Below, piece after piece: positions 25,044 through 33,663 of a stretch of 46,519 nt of DNA. Within the stretch, counting starts at the first letter, position 1, and each line of letters begins with the position of its first letter. Made by a program: the position numbers and the translations under genes. The notes beneath the pieces were generated by a model. The model worked only from the letters and a program-made list of their open reading frames with translations. It ran no database searches and was not told the DNA's origin. Source of the stretch: Desulfovibrio sp. (lineage in GTDB: Bacteria > Desulfobacterota > Desulfovibrionia > Desulfovibrionales > Desulfovibrionaceae); NCBI GenBank assembly GCA_031271265.1, contig JAISWB010000032.1:1-46519 (forward strand). The letters run 5' to 3'.

Positions 25044-27161
25044 TTACCCGCTTGCGGCCTGTGCCTGTATGGCGGTGATGGCGACGGTATTGACGATGTC
25101 CGGTACGGTGCATCCCCTGGACAGGTCGTTCACCGGCTTGTTGAGTCCCTGGAGCACGGGCCCGATGGCGACAGCGCCCGATGCGCGCTGCACGGCCTTG
25201 TAGGTGTTGTTGCCGGTGTTGAGATCCGGGAAAATGAACACGGTGGCGCGCCCGGCAACCTTACTGTCCGGCAGCTTGGTGCGGGCCACGCCCGGATCGA
25301 CGGCGGCGTCGTATTGCAGCGGTCCGTCGAGCGGCAACTCGGGCGCGCGCCGTTGCGCGATTTTTACGGCTTCAACGACCAGGTCCACATCGGCGCCCTT
25401 GCCGGAACTGCCGGTGGAATAGGACAGCATGGCGACCCTGGGCTCAATGCCGAAAATCCCGGCCGTACGGGCCGACTGTATGGCGATGTCCGCCAACTGT
25501 TCCGCGGTCGGGTTCGGGTTGACGGCGCAGTCGCCGAACACCACGACGCGGTCCCTGAGGCACATGAGGAAGACCGACGAAACTATGGAGGCGTCCGGCC
25601 GGGTTTTGATGATCTCAAAGGCCGGGCGCACGGTATGGGCCGTGGTGTTTATCGACCCGGAAACCATGCCCTGCGCGTCGTTTCTGCAGACCATCATCGT
25701 CCCGTAATACGTCGGGTCACTGAGCGCGGCCCTGGCCTGGTCCATGCTCAGGCCCTTGTGTTTGCGCATTTCGTAGTAGATTGTCGCGTATTCCTCAAAC
25801 TTGGGCGAAAGCTCGGGCCGGATGACGGTGACCTCGGGATTGATTCCCAATGCCGCCGTCTTGTCTTTGATGTCCTTTTCCCGGCCGAGCAGAACTATGT
25901 CCGCGACCCGGCCGCGCGACAGAACAGCGGCCGCCCGCAGGATGCGCTCTTCCGCGCCTTCCGGCAGCACTATGCGCATCCTGCGGGCGGCGGCGCGCGC
26001 AAGCAGGGTGTGCTCAAACATTTTGGGCGTAATCTTTTCACGTCCGGCACAGCGTAAACCGGCAAGGCGCGCTTCCAGTTCATCCGCATCCACGCGGGTG
26101 TTGAACAGGTCGACGGCGGCATTGATTTTCCGCGTGTCCCGGGTTTCGATCCTGCTTTTGCACCGGGCCAGCGCCTGAACGGTTTCCGAGGTATTCCCGG
26201 GGACGGACATGACGGGCACCGGCGAGCCGATCCAGCTTTCCACCAGGTTCCGTACAGGTTCCGGCAGCCCTATGTTCCCGGTCAGCAAAATGCCCGCGAT
26301 ATCCGGATACGCCGACGACAACCGCGAGGCCATGCCGGCGAGCACGATGTCCACGCGATCCCCCGGCGTTACGAGCAGGCAGCCGGGCTTCAGATACTTG
26401 AGGAAATTTTCCACATGCATGGCCGCGACAAGGTAATCGTCCACCAGGGTGTCCAGGCCGTCATGCCCGTAGAGAACTTCGGCGTTCAGCCGCTTCCTGA
26501 TGTCGCCGGCCGTCGGACTGCTCAATGTCCGCACTTCGGGAAAAGTATACGCCGCGGGCCGCACGGCGGCATTGCCGTGTTGACGTATGGCCGCCGCGAT
26601 ATTCGCCGCTTCCTTCTCCCCGACTTCAGCACGGTTGACAATGCAGGCCGCTACATCAACATTCTTTTCATACAGTAAATCGAGGATGATGCGCGCGGAT
26701 GCCGTAATTTCATCCGCGCTCTTATGCAGCGCGTTGCAGACGACCAGCACGGGAGCGCCGAGATTTGCGGCTATTTCGGCATTGAGTTCGAATTCGAAAG
26801 CCGCGTCGCCTCCGGTAACGTCCGTACCTTCACAAAGGATAACGTCATAGTCGCGTTCCAGGGCTTTGTACTTGTTGAGGACGGTTTCCAGCAGCTCCGC
26901 GCGCCTGCCGCTGTTCAACAGATTCACGGCTTCGCGCAGAGTAAAGGCGTAGGCGGATTCATAGGGGACATTCAACCTGAAATGGGTGAGAAGCAGGTTG
27001 ACGGCAGGATCGCGCGGATCGGCCGCTTCCGGTTCGCTGATGATCGGCCGGAAAAAAGCCGGATTACGCGCCCTGCTCAATAAAAATTGCATCGCGCCCA
27101 GGGCGACGACCGTTTTTCCGCTTCCTGCCTCGCAGGCGGTAATGTACAGGCTTCCGTTCAT
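25044..27161 (-). CDS. pta: phosphate acetyltransferase, three-domain form
   Basis: Pta interconverts acetyl-CoA and acetyl phosphate for acetate formation or use. The 705-residue protein has the long architecture: an N-terminal P-loop domain (EAGSGKTVVALG, about residues 11-22) related to dethiobiotin synthetase, a middle DRTGG-type domain (about 210-320) and the catalytic PTA/PTB domain (about 380-705, with RIVLPEGAEERILRAA and SYSTGSSGKG). The ATG at 27161 is preceded by GTGGAG; the ORF could also open at the GTG within that site. No ackA is in the window. It lies between the second HydS and the chemoreceptors on the same strand. Confidence 0.95.
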   Translation of the reverse strand: MNGSLYITACEAGSGKTVVALGAMQFLLSRARNPAFFRPIISEPEAADPRDPAVNLLLTHFRLNVPYESAYAFTLREAVNLLNSGRRAELLETVLNKYKALERDYDVILCEGTDVTGGDAAFEFELNAEIAANLGAPVLVVCNALHKSADEITASARIILDLLYEKNVDVAACIVNRAEVGEKEAANIAAAIRQHGNAAVRPAAYTFPEVRTLSSPTAGDIRKRLNAEVLYGHDGLDTLVDDYLVAAMHVENFLKYLKPGCLLVTPGDRVDIVLAGMASRLSSAYPDIAGILLTGNIGLPEPVRNLVESWIGSPVPVMSVPGNTSETVQALARCKSRIETRDTRKINAAVDLFNTRVDADELEARLAGLRCAGREKITPKMFEHTLLARAAARRMRIVLPEGAEERILRAAAVLSRGRVADIVLLGREKDIKDKTAALGINPEVTVIRPELSPKFEEYATIYYEMRKHKGLSMDQARAALSDPTYYGTMMVCRNDAQGMVSGSINTTAHTVRPAFEIIKTRPDASIVSSVFLMCLRDRVVVFGDCAVNPNPTAEQLADIAIQSARTAGIFGIEPRVAMLSYSTGSSGKGADVDLVVEAVKIAQRRAPELPLDGPLQYDAAVDPGVARTKLPDSKVAGRATVFIFPDLNTGNNTYKAVQRASGAVAIGPVLQGLNKPVNDLSRGCTVPDIVNTVAITAIQAQAASG

Positions 27162-27229
27162 GTCCGGCTCCACAATCTGTTAAAGGTGTCAGACAATGTA
27201 CATAACCTTCGCAATCCTATTTCATACCC

Positions 27230-28951
27230 CTATTCCGCCGGACTGTCCGTTTTATCGCCGCCGGCAAGCGTATTGAGAAGAGCTTCCGTCTCTTCCATGT
27301 GTTCGCCGAGGAGATAGGCTATATTTTGGACAGCCGAGATGTTTTTGGCAATAACGTCTTGAGCCGTCCGGGCAATTTGATGCCTGCCCGCTTCAGACTC
27401 TGTAACGTCTGTTATTATGGCCCCGACAACGGCATTCGGCTCAATGGTAAAAGCCATGATGTCAAACAGCTTGTCGTTTACCGGAAAGTGTTCCATGTGG
27501 ATATCTTGCCCAGTCTTTAATGTCGACGTGATGATATCCGTAAAATTGACGACCTTGTCCAGCAGCACTCCTTTCAGGGCTTCCGGGTGCGAAGCGATAT
27601 ATTCATGAGCATCGCTGCAAAACATACGTAGAAAAGCGTCATTCGCCTCAAGTACATTGAGATTGTGGTCGGCAATGACGCTCGCCGAGGGCATGCAGCG
27701 CAACATGGCGTCGGCTTTTTTCATGGCGACTTTGCGCATATACGAAACGCACATGGAAGGTTCCGCTTCGCCCGCAAGCAGCGCGCCCGCCAAATCACGG
27801 CACGTCTGATATCCGCAGCCCCCGCAGTTGAGTTCATCCGCTTCATCATACTTGCCGATTTTCTGCATCGCCCGGGCCAATTCAGCCAAGGTATATTTCT
27901 TAACCTCCACCGGCTCGGCGCGATACCTTTCACCGACGACCACTTTTGCCGTTTGCGGTATTTTATCCCTTTTATCAATTCGTTCGAGGATATCAGCAGT
28001 AACATTTATTCCGGACCGTTTCGTGTAAATACCCGGACCATTTACGCAACCGTCATCGCACGCCAAGGCTTCTATAAATATTTTTCTGTTAATTTTTTGC
28101 AGATTAAAACGTTTTAGGGCTTTATCAAATCTTTCAATAGAACTTATCGTCAACATATACACATCTTCAGTAACACCAACTTGTTTAATCGTTTCAATCA
28201 TCCCGCCTTTAATAGGATATAAGGAACCTTCATAAGAACTTTCCGGTATAAATTTATCGCTATCCGTTATAGTAAATTCAATATCGCCAAAGTTGATGTG
28301 TTTGTCATTTATCCATGAATACAATTCTTCAAATGTCAATGCGCTGTCTATTAATTCAGGATGTTTATACGCTTCGGTTTTTTTGGAAGCGCAGGGGCCG
28401 ATGAAAACAACATGGATATCCTGCCCGTAGATATCTTTCAACATTTTGGCATGGGTGAGCGCGGGGGAAGCAAGCGGAACAATAGTATCGACAAACTCAG
28501 GATGGTACATTCGTATAAAATCGACGATTACCGGACAGGCGCTGGATATGTACAATTCATTCTCACCGTTCCTGAGGATTGTCGCAGCCGCAATGGAAAC
28601 TTCCTGCGCCCCGAGCGCGGTTTCGCTTACGCCGGTAAATCCCAATTTCCGCAATACGGCGACCATGCCGGCGTCGGAAAGCTCAAAAACGCCCGCCCAA
28701 CTCGGCGCAAGCGAAACAAACACACGTTTTTGTTCACCTATCAAATTCTTCACCCGGCTCAGATCACAACGTATCCGTTTTGCATTCGACGGACAAACGC
28801 GCACGCAATGTCCGCAGAACAAGCATTTCCGGTCCATAACGGAGGCATGCCCGTCATTGATCTTGATCGCTTTTACATAGCATTCCCTGACGCATTTGTA
28901 GCAGTCATGGCATTCATTATGCAGTGTATATATAGGAAAAATTGAATCCAT
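27230..28951 (-). CDS. HydS-type sensory [FeFe] hydrogenase with PAS domain (copy 2)
   Basis: Parts of this 573-residue protein: two [4Fe-4S] ferredoxin motifs (Cys14/17/20/24 and 43/46/49/53), an H-cluster domain (about 75-310), a CxxC-x4-C-x16-C iron-sulfur motif (Cys376, 379, 384, 401) and a PAS domain (about 415-520). The H-cluster ligand cysteines are present (Cys139, 187, 298, 302). The proton-relay cysteine, first Cys of the usual TSCCP motif, is Ala138 (SSACP), the hallmark of slow, sensory group C enzymes. It probably senses H2 or redox state rather than turning over H2. A paralogue heads the island. Confidence 0.9.
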   Translation of the reverse strand: MDSIFPIYTLHNECHDCYKCVRECYVKAIKINDGHASVMDRKCLFCGHCVRVCPSNAKRIRCDLSRVKNLIGEQKRVFVSLAPSWAGVFELSDAGMVAVLRKLGFTGVSETALGAQEVSIAAATILRNGENELYISSACPVIVDFIRMYHPEFVDTIVPLASPALTHAKMLKDIYGQDIHVVFIGPCASKKTEAYKHPELIDSALTFEELYSWINDKHINFGDIEFTITDSDKFIPESSYEGSLYPIKGGMIETIKQVGVTEDVYMLTISSIERFDKALKRFNLQKINRKIFIEALACDDGCVNGPGIYTKRSGINVTADILERIDKRDKIPQTAKVVVGERYRAEPVEVKKYTLAELARAMQKIGKYDEADELNCGGCGYQTCRDLAGALLAGEAEPSMCVSYMRKVAMKKADAMLRCMPSASVIADHNLNVLEANDAFLRMFCSDAHEYIASHPEALKGVLLDKVVNFTDIITSTLKTGQDIHMEHFPVNDKLFDIMAFTIEPNAVVGAIITDVTESEAGRHQIARTAQDVIAKNISAVQNIAYLLGEHMEETEALLNTLAGGDKTDSPAE

Positions 28952-28979
28952 GCCGACAAACTTCCTGCTGGCTTGATTG

Positions 28980-29006
28980 TCTCTATCGAGTCAAGGTACG
29001 ATGTTT
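28980..29006 (-). repeat. decayed echo of the thioredoxin-like ferredoxin gene end
   Basis: CTCTATCGAGTCAAGGTACG and the following ATGTTT resemble 29037-29073, the real 3' end of the ferredoxin gene (CTTT-CATCGG-TCAAG-CACGATGTTT), with an internal deletion. It lies in the 90-bp gap before the second HydS gene. No clear promoter is seen there. Confidence 0.45.
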
Positions 29007-29041
29007 TTATGGAAATCCCTATCAACAAACGCCATGCTCTT

Positions 29042-29296
29042 TCATCGGACTTTGTCAAGTTGCGGCACGATGTTTGCGTTGAAAAATTCCCGGCATGAAC
29101 CGGGGACAAGGTTGAATTTTTCTTCTCTCAGGCGGACCGATACCCCATCGCCGCAGTGCTGCATGCAGAACGACGCGTTGACGGAAAGCCGGTCATGGAG
29201 TTTATTTTCTTCTATAATTTCTTGAAACTCATGAATAACATTGTATGCGCCCATGAGATGACAGGCCGTGCCGACGCAGATGTTGATCTCAAGCAT
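29042..29296 (-). CDS. thioredoxin-like [2Fe-2S] ferredoxin
   Basis: This 84-residue protein has the four-cysteine pattern of thioredoxin-like [2Fe-2S] ferredoxins (NuoE C-terminal/HndB type): Cys7 and Cys12 (CVGTAC), then Cys44 and Cys48 (CMQHC). It would pass electrons within the hydrogenase complex. Its ATG lies inside the last codons of hydA (8-bp overlap) with GGGAGTGA upstream, so it is translationally coupled. Placement after hydA rather than between hydC and hydB differs from the hndABCD order. Confidence 0.88.
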   Translation of the reverse strand: MLEINICVGTACHLMGAYNVIHEFQEIIEENKLHDRLSVNASFCMQHCGDGVSVRLREEKFNLVPGSCREFFNANIVPQLDKVR

Positions 29297-30992
29297 GGCT
29301 CACTCCCGTATTTTCCGTCCGATAATGAACATGGAGCAGGTCGTGGACTTTTCCTTTGAGCAGGCCGTTGTAGAGGGTCATCATCAGGGGGTTTTCTTCG
29401 GACCGTTTGATGCTGCTCATTCTGTCGGCGTTGTACAGCAGATCGCCGCGTTCTTCCCGATCGAAAGCGGAAGCGAGCGGTTGGCCGCCGCCGTTCACGC
29501 AACCGCCCGGACAGGCCATGACCTCGACAAAATCATACTTCTCCCCGGCCCCGATTCTCCCGATAAGTTCCTCGGCATGGGCAAGACCGCTGACAACGGC
29601 GATTTTCACGTCCCTGTCGCCCACGCGGACAAGGGCTTCCTTGCTGCCGCTCATGCCCCGGATGCCGGTGTAGGCGGCGGCACGGAGCGCTCCCGGCGTT
29701 TTGTCCGCGGAAACGCAGCGGATGACCGCCTCGGTGACGCCGCCCGTGACGCCGAAAATGAGACCCGCGCCCGTGACCGTGCCGAAGGGCATATCCACGG
29801 CTTCCGGTTCAAGCTCGGCGAACACCAGCCCGGATTCGCGGATCATGCGGATCAGTTCCTGCGTAGTGATGACGCAGTCCACCGCAGGCGCACCGCCGTG
29901 TCGGAATTCCGGGCGGGCCGCCTCAAATTTCTTGGCCGTGCAGGGCATTATCGCCGCGTGAAAGACCTTGCGGCCGGACCTCTTGCCGTGTTCCTTGATC
30001 AAGGAGGCAAACATCTGCATGGGCGAGCGGCAGGTTGAAACCGCGCGCATCAGTTCCGGATGACTTTTCTCACAGTACGCGACCCATGCCGGGCAACACG
30101 ACGTGAAGAGCGGCAGGTCGCTCCCTTTTTTCAAGGTGGACAGCAATTCGCCGGCTTCCTCCAACACCGTGAGGTCGGCGCCGACGGAAGTGTCGAAGAT
30201 TTCGTCAATGCCCATGCGCCGCAGGGCGGCGACGATGCGCCCCATGCAGTTTTCCGGCTCGGCCAGGCCGAGTTCGCGCCCGACCGCCACGCGCACGGCC
30301 GGGGCTATCTGAACGACGACCTTGACCTGCGGGTCGGAAACGGCTTCCCACAACCTGCGGGTGTCGTCCTTGACACCGAGGGCTCCCGTGGGACAGACGG
30401 CCGCGCACTGTCCGCAGCCCACGCAGCCGGACTCCGCCAACGGCACGTCGAAAGCGGTGCTGATGGTCATCTTCGAGCCGCGGTAGGCGAAGTCGACGGC
30501 GCCGACATTCTGGATTTCACTGCACATGCGTACACAGTCGCCGCAGAGAATACACTTGTTTTTGTCCCGCCTGATGCACGGGGAAGAATCGTCGATATCT
30601 GGAGCTTCCGCCGTATTGGGAAAGCGCACCCGCTCTATGCCGAAACGCACCGCCAGTTCCTGCAGCCTGCAACTGTCGTTCTTGGGGCAGGTGGTGCAGT
30701 CGCGGCAGTGGTCGGCGAGCAGGAGTTCCAGGATCATGCGCCGATAGGCGCGAAGCCGCGCGGTATTGGTCCGGACCTTCATGCCCGCCTTGGGCGGGGT
30801 GGAGCAGGCGGCCTCAAGATCGCCCCATTCGTTCTCCACCATGCACATGCGGCAGGCGCCGTAAACGGACAATTCCGAATAATAACAGAAGGTCGGCAGC
30901 GAAATGCCGGCCTTGCGGATGAGTTCCAACAGATTCTTTTCGCCTTGCAGCGGTGCGGGCAGACCGTCTATCAGCATAAATTCCCGGTTCAT
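29289..30992 (-). CDS. hydA: electron-bifurcating [FeFe] hydrogenase catalytic subunit
   Basis: This H2-forming/oxidising subunit is of the HydABC/Hnd type. In 567 residues, in order: N-terminal [2Fe-2S] (Cys36, 47, 50, 63), His-Cys3 [4Fe-4S] (His95, Cys99, 102, 108), two [4Fe-4S] ferredoxin motifs (about 147-157 and 190-200) and the H-cluster: TSCCPAW (Cys299/300), MPCTAKKFE (Cys351) and [16 protein letters not shown] (Cys494, Cys498). All catalytic residues, including the relay Cys299, are present, unlike the HydS proteins nearby. It starts two bases after hydB with GAGGAG at the junction. Trimers of this kind couple NAD(P)H and ferredoxin oxidation to H2 evolution, or the reverse. No maturases (HydEFG) are in the window. 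Confidence 0.95.
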   Translation of the reverse strand: MNREFMLIDGLPAPLQGEKNLLELIRKAGISLPTFCYYSELSVYGACRMCMVENEWGDLEAACSTPPKAGMKVRTNTARLRAYRRMILELLLADHCRDCTTCPKNDSCRLQELAVRFGIERVRFPNTAEAPDIDDSSPCIRRDKNKCILCGDCVRMCSEIQNVGAVDFAYRGSKMTISTAFDVPLAESGCVGCGQCAAVCPTGALGVKDDTRRLWEAVSDPQVKVVVQIAPAVRVAVGRELGLAEPENCMGRIVAALRRMGIDEIFDTSVGADLTVLEEAGELLSTLKKGSDLPLFTSCCPAWVAYCEKSHPELMRAVSTCRSPMQMFASLIKEHGKRSGRKVFHAAIMPCTAKKFEAARPEFRHGGAPAVDCVITTQELIRMIRESGLVFAELEPEAVDMPFGTVTGAGLIFGVTGGVTEAVIRCVSADKTPGALRAAAYTGIRGMSGSKEALVRVGDRDVKIAVVSGLAHAEELIGRIGAGEKYDFVEVMACPGGCVNGGGQPLASAFDREERGDLLYNADRMSSIKRSEENPLMMTLYNGLLKGKVHDLLHVHYRTENTGVSHA

Positions 30993-30994
30993 GG

Positions 30995-32872
30995 CTACTC
31001 CTCAACAACGGCGTGAAAACGGCAGACGGGTATGCATGCGCCGCAACGGAGACACAGGTCGGTGTTCAGCGTGTGCGGCTGCTTTTTTTCGCCCGTTACG
31101 GCTCCGGCCGGACAAGTCTTGACGCAGAGCGAACAGCCTTTGCAGAGCGCCGGATCAATGCGCAGCCTCTTCAGCTTTTGGCAGGTGCCTGCGGGACATC
31201 GTTTGTTGCGGATATGCTCTTCGTATTCCTCCCGGAAGTACTTGACGGTACTGACCACGGGCGACGCCGCCGCCTTGCCCAGACCGCAGAGAGCCGTCGC
31301 GGAAACGGTATCCGCAAGCTCCAGCAGCAGTTCTATGTCGCCCTCCCTGCCGTTGCCGGAAACGATGCCTTCCAGCACGGCGAGCATTCTTTTGGTGCCT
31401 TCGCGGCAGGGCACACATTTCCCGCAGGATTCGTTCTGCGTGAAATTCATGAAAAAACGCGCCACTTCGACCATGCAGGTGCGGTCGTCCATGACCACCA
31501 GGCCGCCGGAACCGACCATGGCCCCGACTTTTTTGAGGGAGTCGAAATCCAGGGGCAGGGTCAGGTGCTCCCCGGTCAGGCAGCCGCCGGAAGGCCCGCC
31601 GATCTGCACGGCCTTGAAGCCGGCGTCTCCCCGGATGCCGCCGCCGATATCGAAGATGACTTCGCCCAGGGTGGTGCCCATGGGCACCTCAATGAGGCCG
31701 GTGTTGACGATGTTCCCGGTCAGGGCAAAGGCCTTGGTGCCGGGGCTGTTTTTGGTGCCGATGCCTGTGTACCAATCCGAACCGCGCAGGATGATCTGCG
31801 GTACGTTGGCGAAGGTTTCCACATTGTTGAGAACCGTAGGTTTGGCGAAAAGCCCCTGTTCCACGGTGCGCGGCGGCTTGACCCTGGGCATGCCGCGCTT
31901 GCCCTCGATGGAAGCGGTCAGGGCGCTGCCCTCGCCGCAGACGAAAGCCCCGGCGCCCCGGTTGATGCGGATGCCGAAGTCGAAACCGCTGCCGAGTATA
32001 TTGTCGCCCAGCAGTCCGAAGTCGCAGGCCTGCCGTATGGCGACGCGCAGCCTCTGCACCGCCGTGGGATACTCGGCGCGGACATAGATGTAGCCCTCGG
32101 AGGCTCCCGCGGCGAAGCCGGCGATCATCATGCCCTCAAGCATCCGGTGCGGGTCGCCTTCCATGATGCTGCGGTCCATGAACGCGCCGGGGTCGCCTTC
32201 GTCGCCGTTGCACACGAGATACTTGGGCGTCGCTTTCTGACGCTTGACCTGCATCCATTTGCGCCCGGTCGGAAAACCGCCGCCGCCGCGCCCGCGCAGG
32301 GCCGCCCTCGAAACCTCGTCGATTATCGCGTCGCCGCTCATCTCGAACAACGCCTTTTCAAAGGCGGAATAGCCCCCGACGGCCAGGTATTCCTCAATGG
32401 ACGTCGCGTCTATCTGCCCGCAGTGCTCCAGAACAAGACGAGTCTGCTTGCGGTAGAAGGGAATGTCGTCCTGTCTCTCGAAGACCCCGGCGTCGGCCCT
32501 GTAAGCCAGACGGGGAATGTGTTCGCCGTTGACGACGGTTTTTTCGACGATTTCTTCGCAGTCGTCCGGCGTTACCCTGATATAGAGCCACCCTTGCGGT
32601 TCAAAGCGCAGCAGCGGACCCATTTCGCAAAAACCGTGGCAGCCGCTCTGCTTGATGCCCACGTCGGCACCGTGCGGCTCTTTTTCCAGCGTGACGGCGC
32701 AGGCAATGTTCCGCTCCCGCAGAAGGGCGAGCAGCCGGTCGCGGATTGCGGGCGAGCCGCCGGCCATACAGCCGGTTCCTGCGCATACCAGGATCTTGAG
32801 CCGCTGCTTTTCAAGCGACTCCGCATACACGGAACGCGCCTTGCGCAGCTCTTCCCTGTTACGCAGCAGCAT
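30995..32872 (-). CDS. hydB: NuoF-like flavin subunit of bifurcating hydrogenase
   Basis: This 625-residue subunit carries the NAD(P)H/FMN site. An N-terminal thioredoxin-like [2Fe-2S] region (CAGTGCMAGG, SGCHGFCEMGP) is followed by the NuoF core with GRGGGGFPTGRKW (NADH/FMN loop), NGDEGDPGAFMDR and CGKCVPCREGTKR ([4Fe-4S]), and two C-terminal [4Fe-4S] ferredoxin motifs (CKGCSLCVKTC and CLRCGACIPVC). Length and order match HydB of trimeric bifurcating enzymes. It overlaps hydC by 14 bp, with GGGAGG nine bases before the ATG. Confidence 0.95.
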   Translation of the reverse strand: MLLRNREELRKARSVYAESLEKQRLKILVCAGTGCMAGGSPAIRDRLLALLRERNIACAVTLEKEPHGADVGIKQSGCHGFCEMGPLLRFEPQGWLYIRVTPDDCEEIVEKTVVNGEHIPRLAYRADAGVFERQDDIPFYRKQTRLVLEHCGQIDATSIEEYLAVGGYSAFEKALFEMSGDAIIDEVSRAALRGRGGGGFPTGRKWMQVKRQKATPKYLVCNGDEGDPGAFMDRSIMEGDPHRMLEGMMIAGFAAGASEGYIYVRAEYPTAVQRLRVAIRQACDFGLLGDNILGSGFDFGIRINRGAGAFVCGEGSALTASIEGKRGMPRVKPPRTVEQGLFAKPTVLNNVETFANVPQIILRGSDWYTGIGTKNSPGTKAFALTGNIVNTGLIEVPMGTTLGEVIFDIGGGIRGDAGFKAVQIGGPSGGCLTGEHLTLPLDFDSLKKVGAMVGSGGLVVMDDRTCMVEVARFFMNFTQNESCGKCVPCREGTKRMLAVLEGIVSGNGREGDIELLLELADTVSATALCGLGKAAASPVVSTVKYFREEYEEHIRNKRCPAGTCQKLKRLRIDPALCKGCSLCVKTCPAGAVTGEKKQPHTLNTDLCLRCGACIPVCRFHAVVEE

Positions 32873-33350
32873 GGGTCGCTTCCTCCCGGAGCGACTTGAC
32901 GAGTTGCGAGGCCTTGTCCGGCGTCACGGCCGGGTACACCTTGTCGTTGACCGTCAGTACAGGGGCCAGCCCGCAGGCGCCGAGACAGGAAACCGTCTCC
33001 AGCGTAAAAAGGAGATCATCCGTGGTGACCTTGCGTTCACTCAACCCCAGGTCACTTCTGAGGCGGTTGAGGATGGGAATGGAGCGGCGCACGTGGCAGG
33101 CCGTGCCGTCGCATACCTTGACGACATACAACCCCTTGGGCTCCAGAGAAAAATTTTCGTAAAAAGTGGCGACGCTGTAGATTCTTGCTTCGCTGACGGC
33201 AACGGCATCCGCGAGATACGGAAAAATTTCGCGCGGCAGGTAGCGGTAATGCTCCTGTATATCCTGAAGAATGGATATAACAGAACTTATTTTGCGACCG
33301 TTTCCGTCGATAATGCCGTCGACAACCGAATAGTCGAACTCCCGGTTCAT
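32859..33350 (-). CDS. hydC: NuoE-like [2Fe-2S] subunit of bifurcating hydrogenase
   Basis: This 163-residue subunit completes the HydABC trimer. The thioredoxin-like [2Fe-2S] fold has the NuoE cysteine pattern: CDGTAC (about residues 89-94) and CLGACG (about 130-135). The N-terminal helical bundle is typical of the family (LQDIQEHYRYLPREI). It is the first gene after a 293-bp non-coding gap and is preceded by an extended -10-like sequence and a conserved upstream element, so it probably starts its own transcript. Confidence 0.95.
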   Translation of the reverse strand: MNREFDYSVVDGIIDGNGRKISSVISILQDIQEHYRYLPREIFPYLADAVAVSEARIYSVATFYENFSLEPKGLYVVKVCDGTACHVRRSIPILNRLRSDLGLSERKVTTDDLLFTLETVSCLGACGLAPVLTVNDKVYPAVTPDKASQLVKSLREEATHAAA

Positions 33351-33380
33351 ATTTCGGCTCCTGATTGAGATTTGCCTACA

Positions 33381-33389
33381 TTTATATCA
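33381..33389 (-). promoter_or_regulatory. extended -10 promoter candidate for hydCBA
   Basis: On the minus strand TGATATAAA matches the extended -10 form TGnTATAAA. A TTGACA lies 21 bp further upstream, too far for an ideal -35, inside the shared element at 33396-33432. That fits a promoter needing an activator. The predicted leader is about 25-30 nt. Confidence 0.5.
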
Positions 33390-33395
33390 CGGGAA

Positions 33396-33432
33396 GGACA
33401 AAAATCTTGTCAAGCATCGGGAAATTTTTGAC
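33396..33432 (-). promoter_or_regulatory. shared hydrogenase-island upstream element, copy A
   Basis: The plus-strand core TTGTCA-N8-GAAATTTTTGAC occupies 33407-33432, preceded by GGACAAAAA. The same 26-nt layout occurs at 38620-38645 and 41226-41251, always upstream of a minus-strand start. Here it covers the -35 region of the hydCBA promoter candidate. The core also contains a GACAA/TTGTC inverted repeat (33398-33411). The regulator is unknown. Confidence 0.6.
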
Positions 33433-33478
33433 TACATTACAAAGAAAAAAGCAAAAAACCGCTGCTTGCGACCTGCGG

Positions 33479-33579
33479 GGCACCGGCAGCGTCCACTGAA
33501 GCGGAGGATGCGCGGAAGTGCTGACCGTGGACAACCACGCCGACGGCACCGGTAGCGTCCACCTAAGCGGAGGATGCGC
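33479..33579. repeat. two 35-bp copies 66 bp apart upstream of hydC
   Basis: GGCACCGGYAGCGTCCAC followed by AAGCGGAGGATGCGC occurs at 33479-33513 and 33545-33579 with three differences. The gap 33433-33643 has no credible gene; it holds this repeat, an A-rich stretch and the echo of the phosphatase gene end. Confidence 0.75.
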
Positions 33580-33628
33580 AGCCCCGGCCGCCGGAGGCAT
33601 AAAAATAAAACATTACGCGGTAGTATAG

Positions 33629-33663
33629 TATATTGTATCGCAATTATATATATTGTATCGCAA
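33629..33663 (-). repeat. 15-bp echo of the phosphatase gene end
   Basis: TATATTGTATCGCAA at 33649-33663 encodes the last residues of the phosphatase and recurs exactly at 33629-33643, downstream of its TAA stop, with a 20-bp period. Confidence 0.7.

Noticed and set aside
31013..32899. 628-residue plus-strand frame opposite hydB
   Set aside because: hydB on the minus strand has complete flavin and iron-sulfur motifs; the antisense frame has none.
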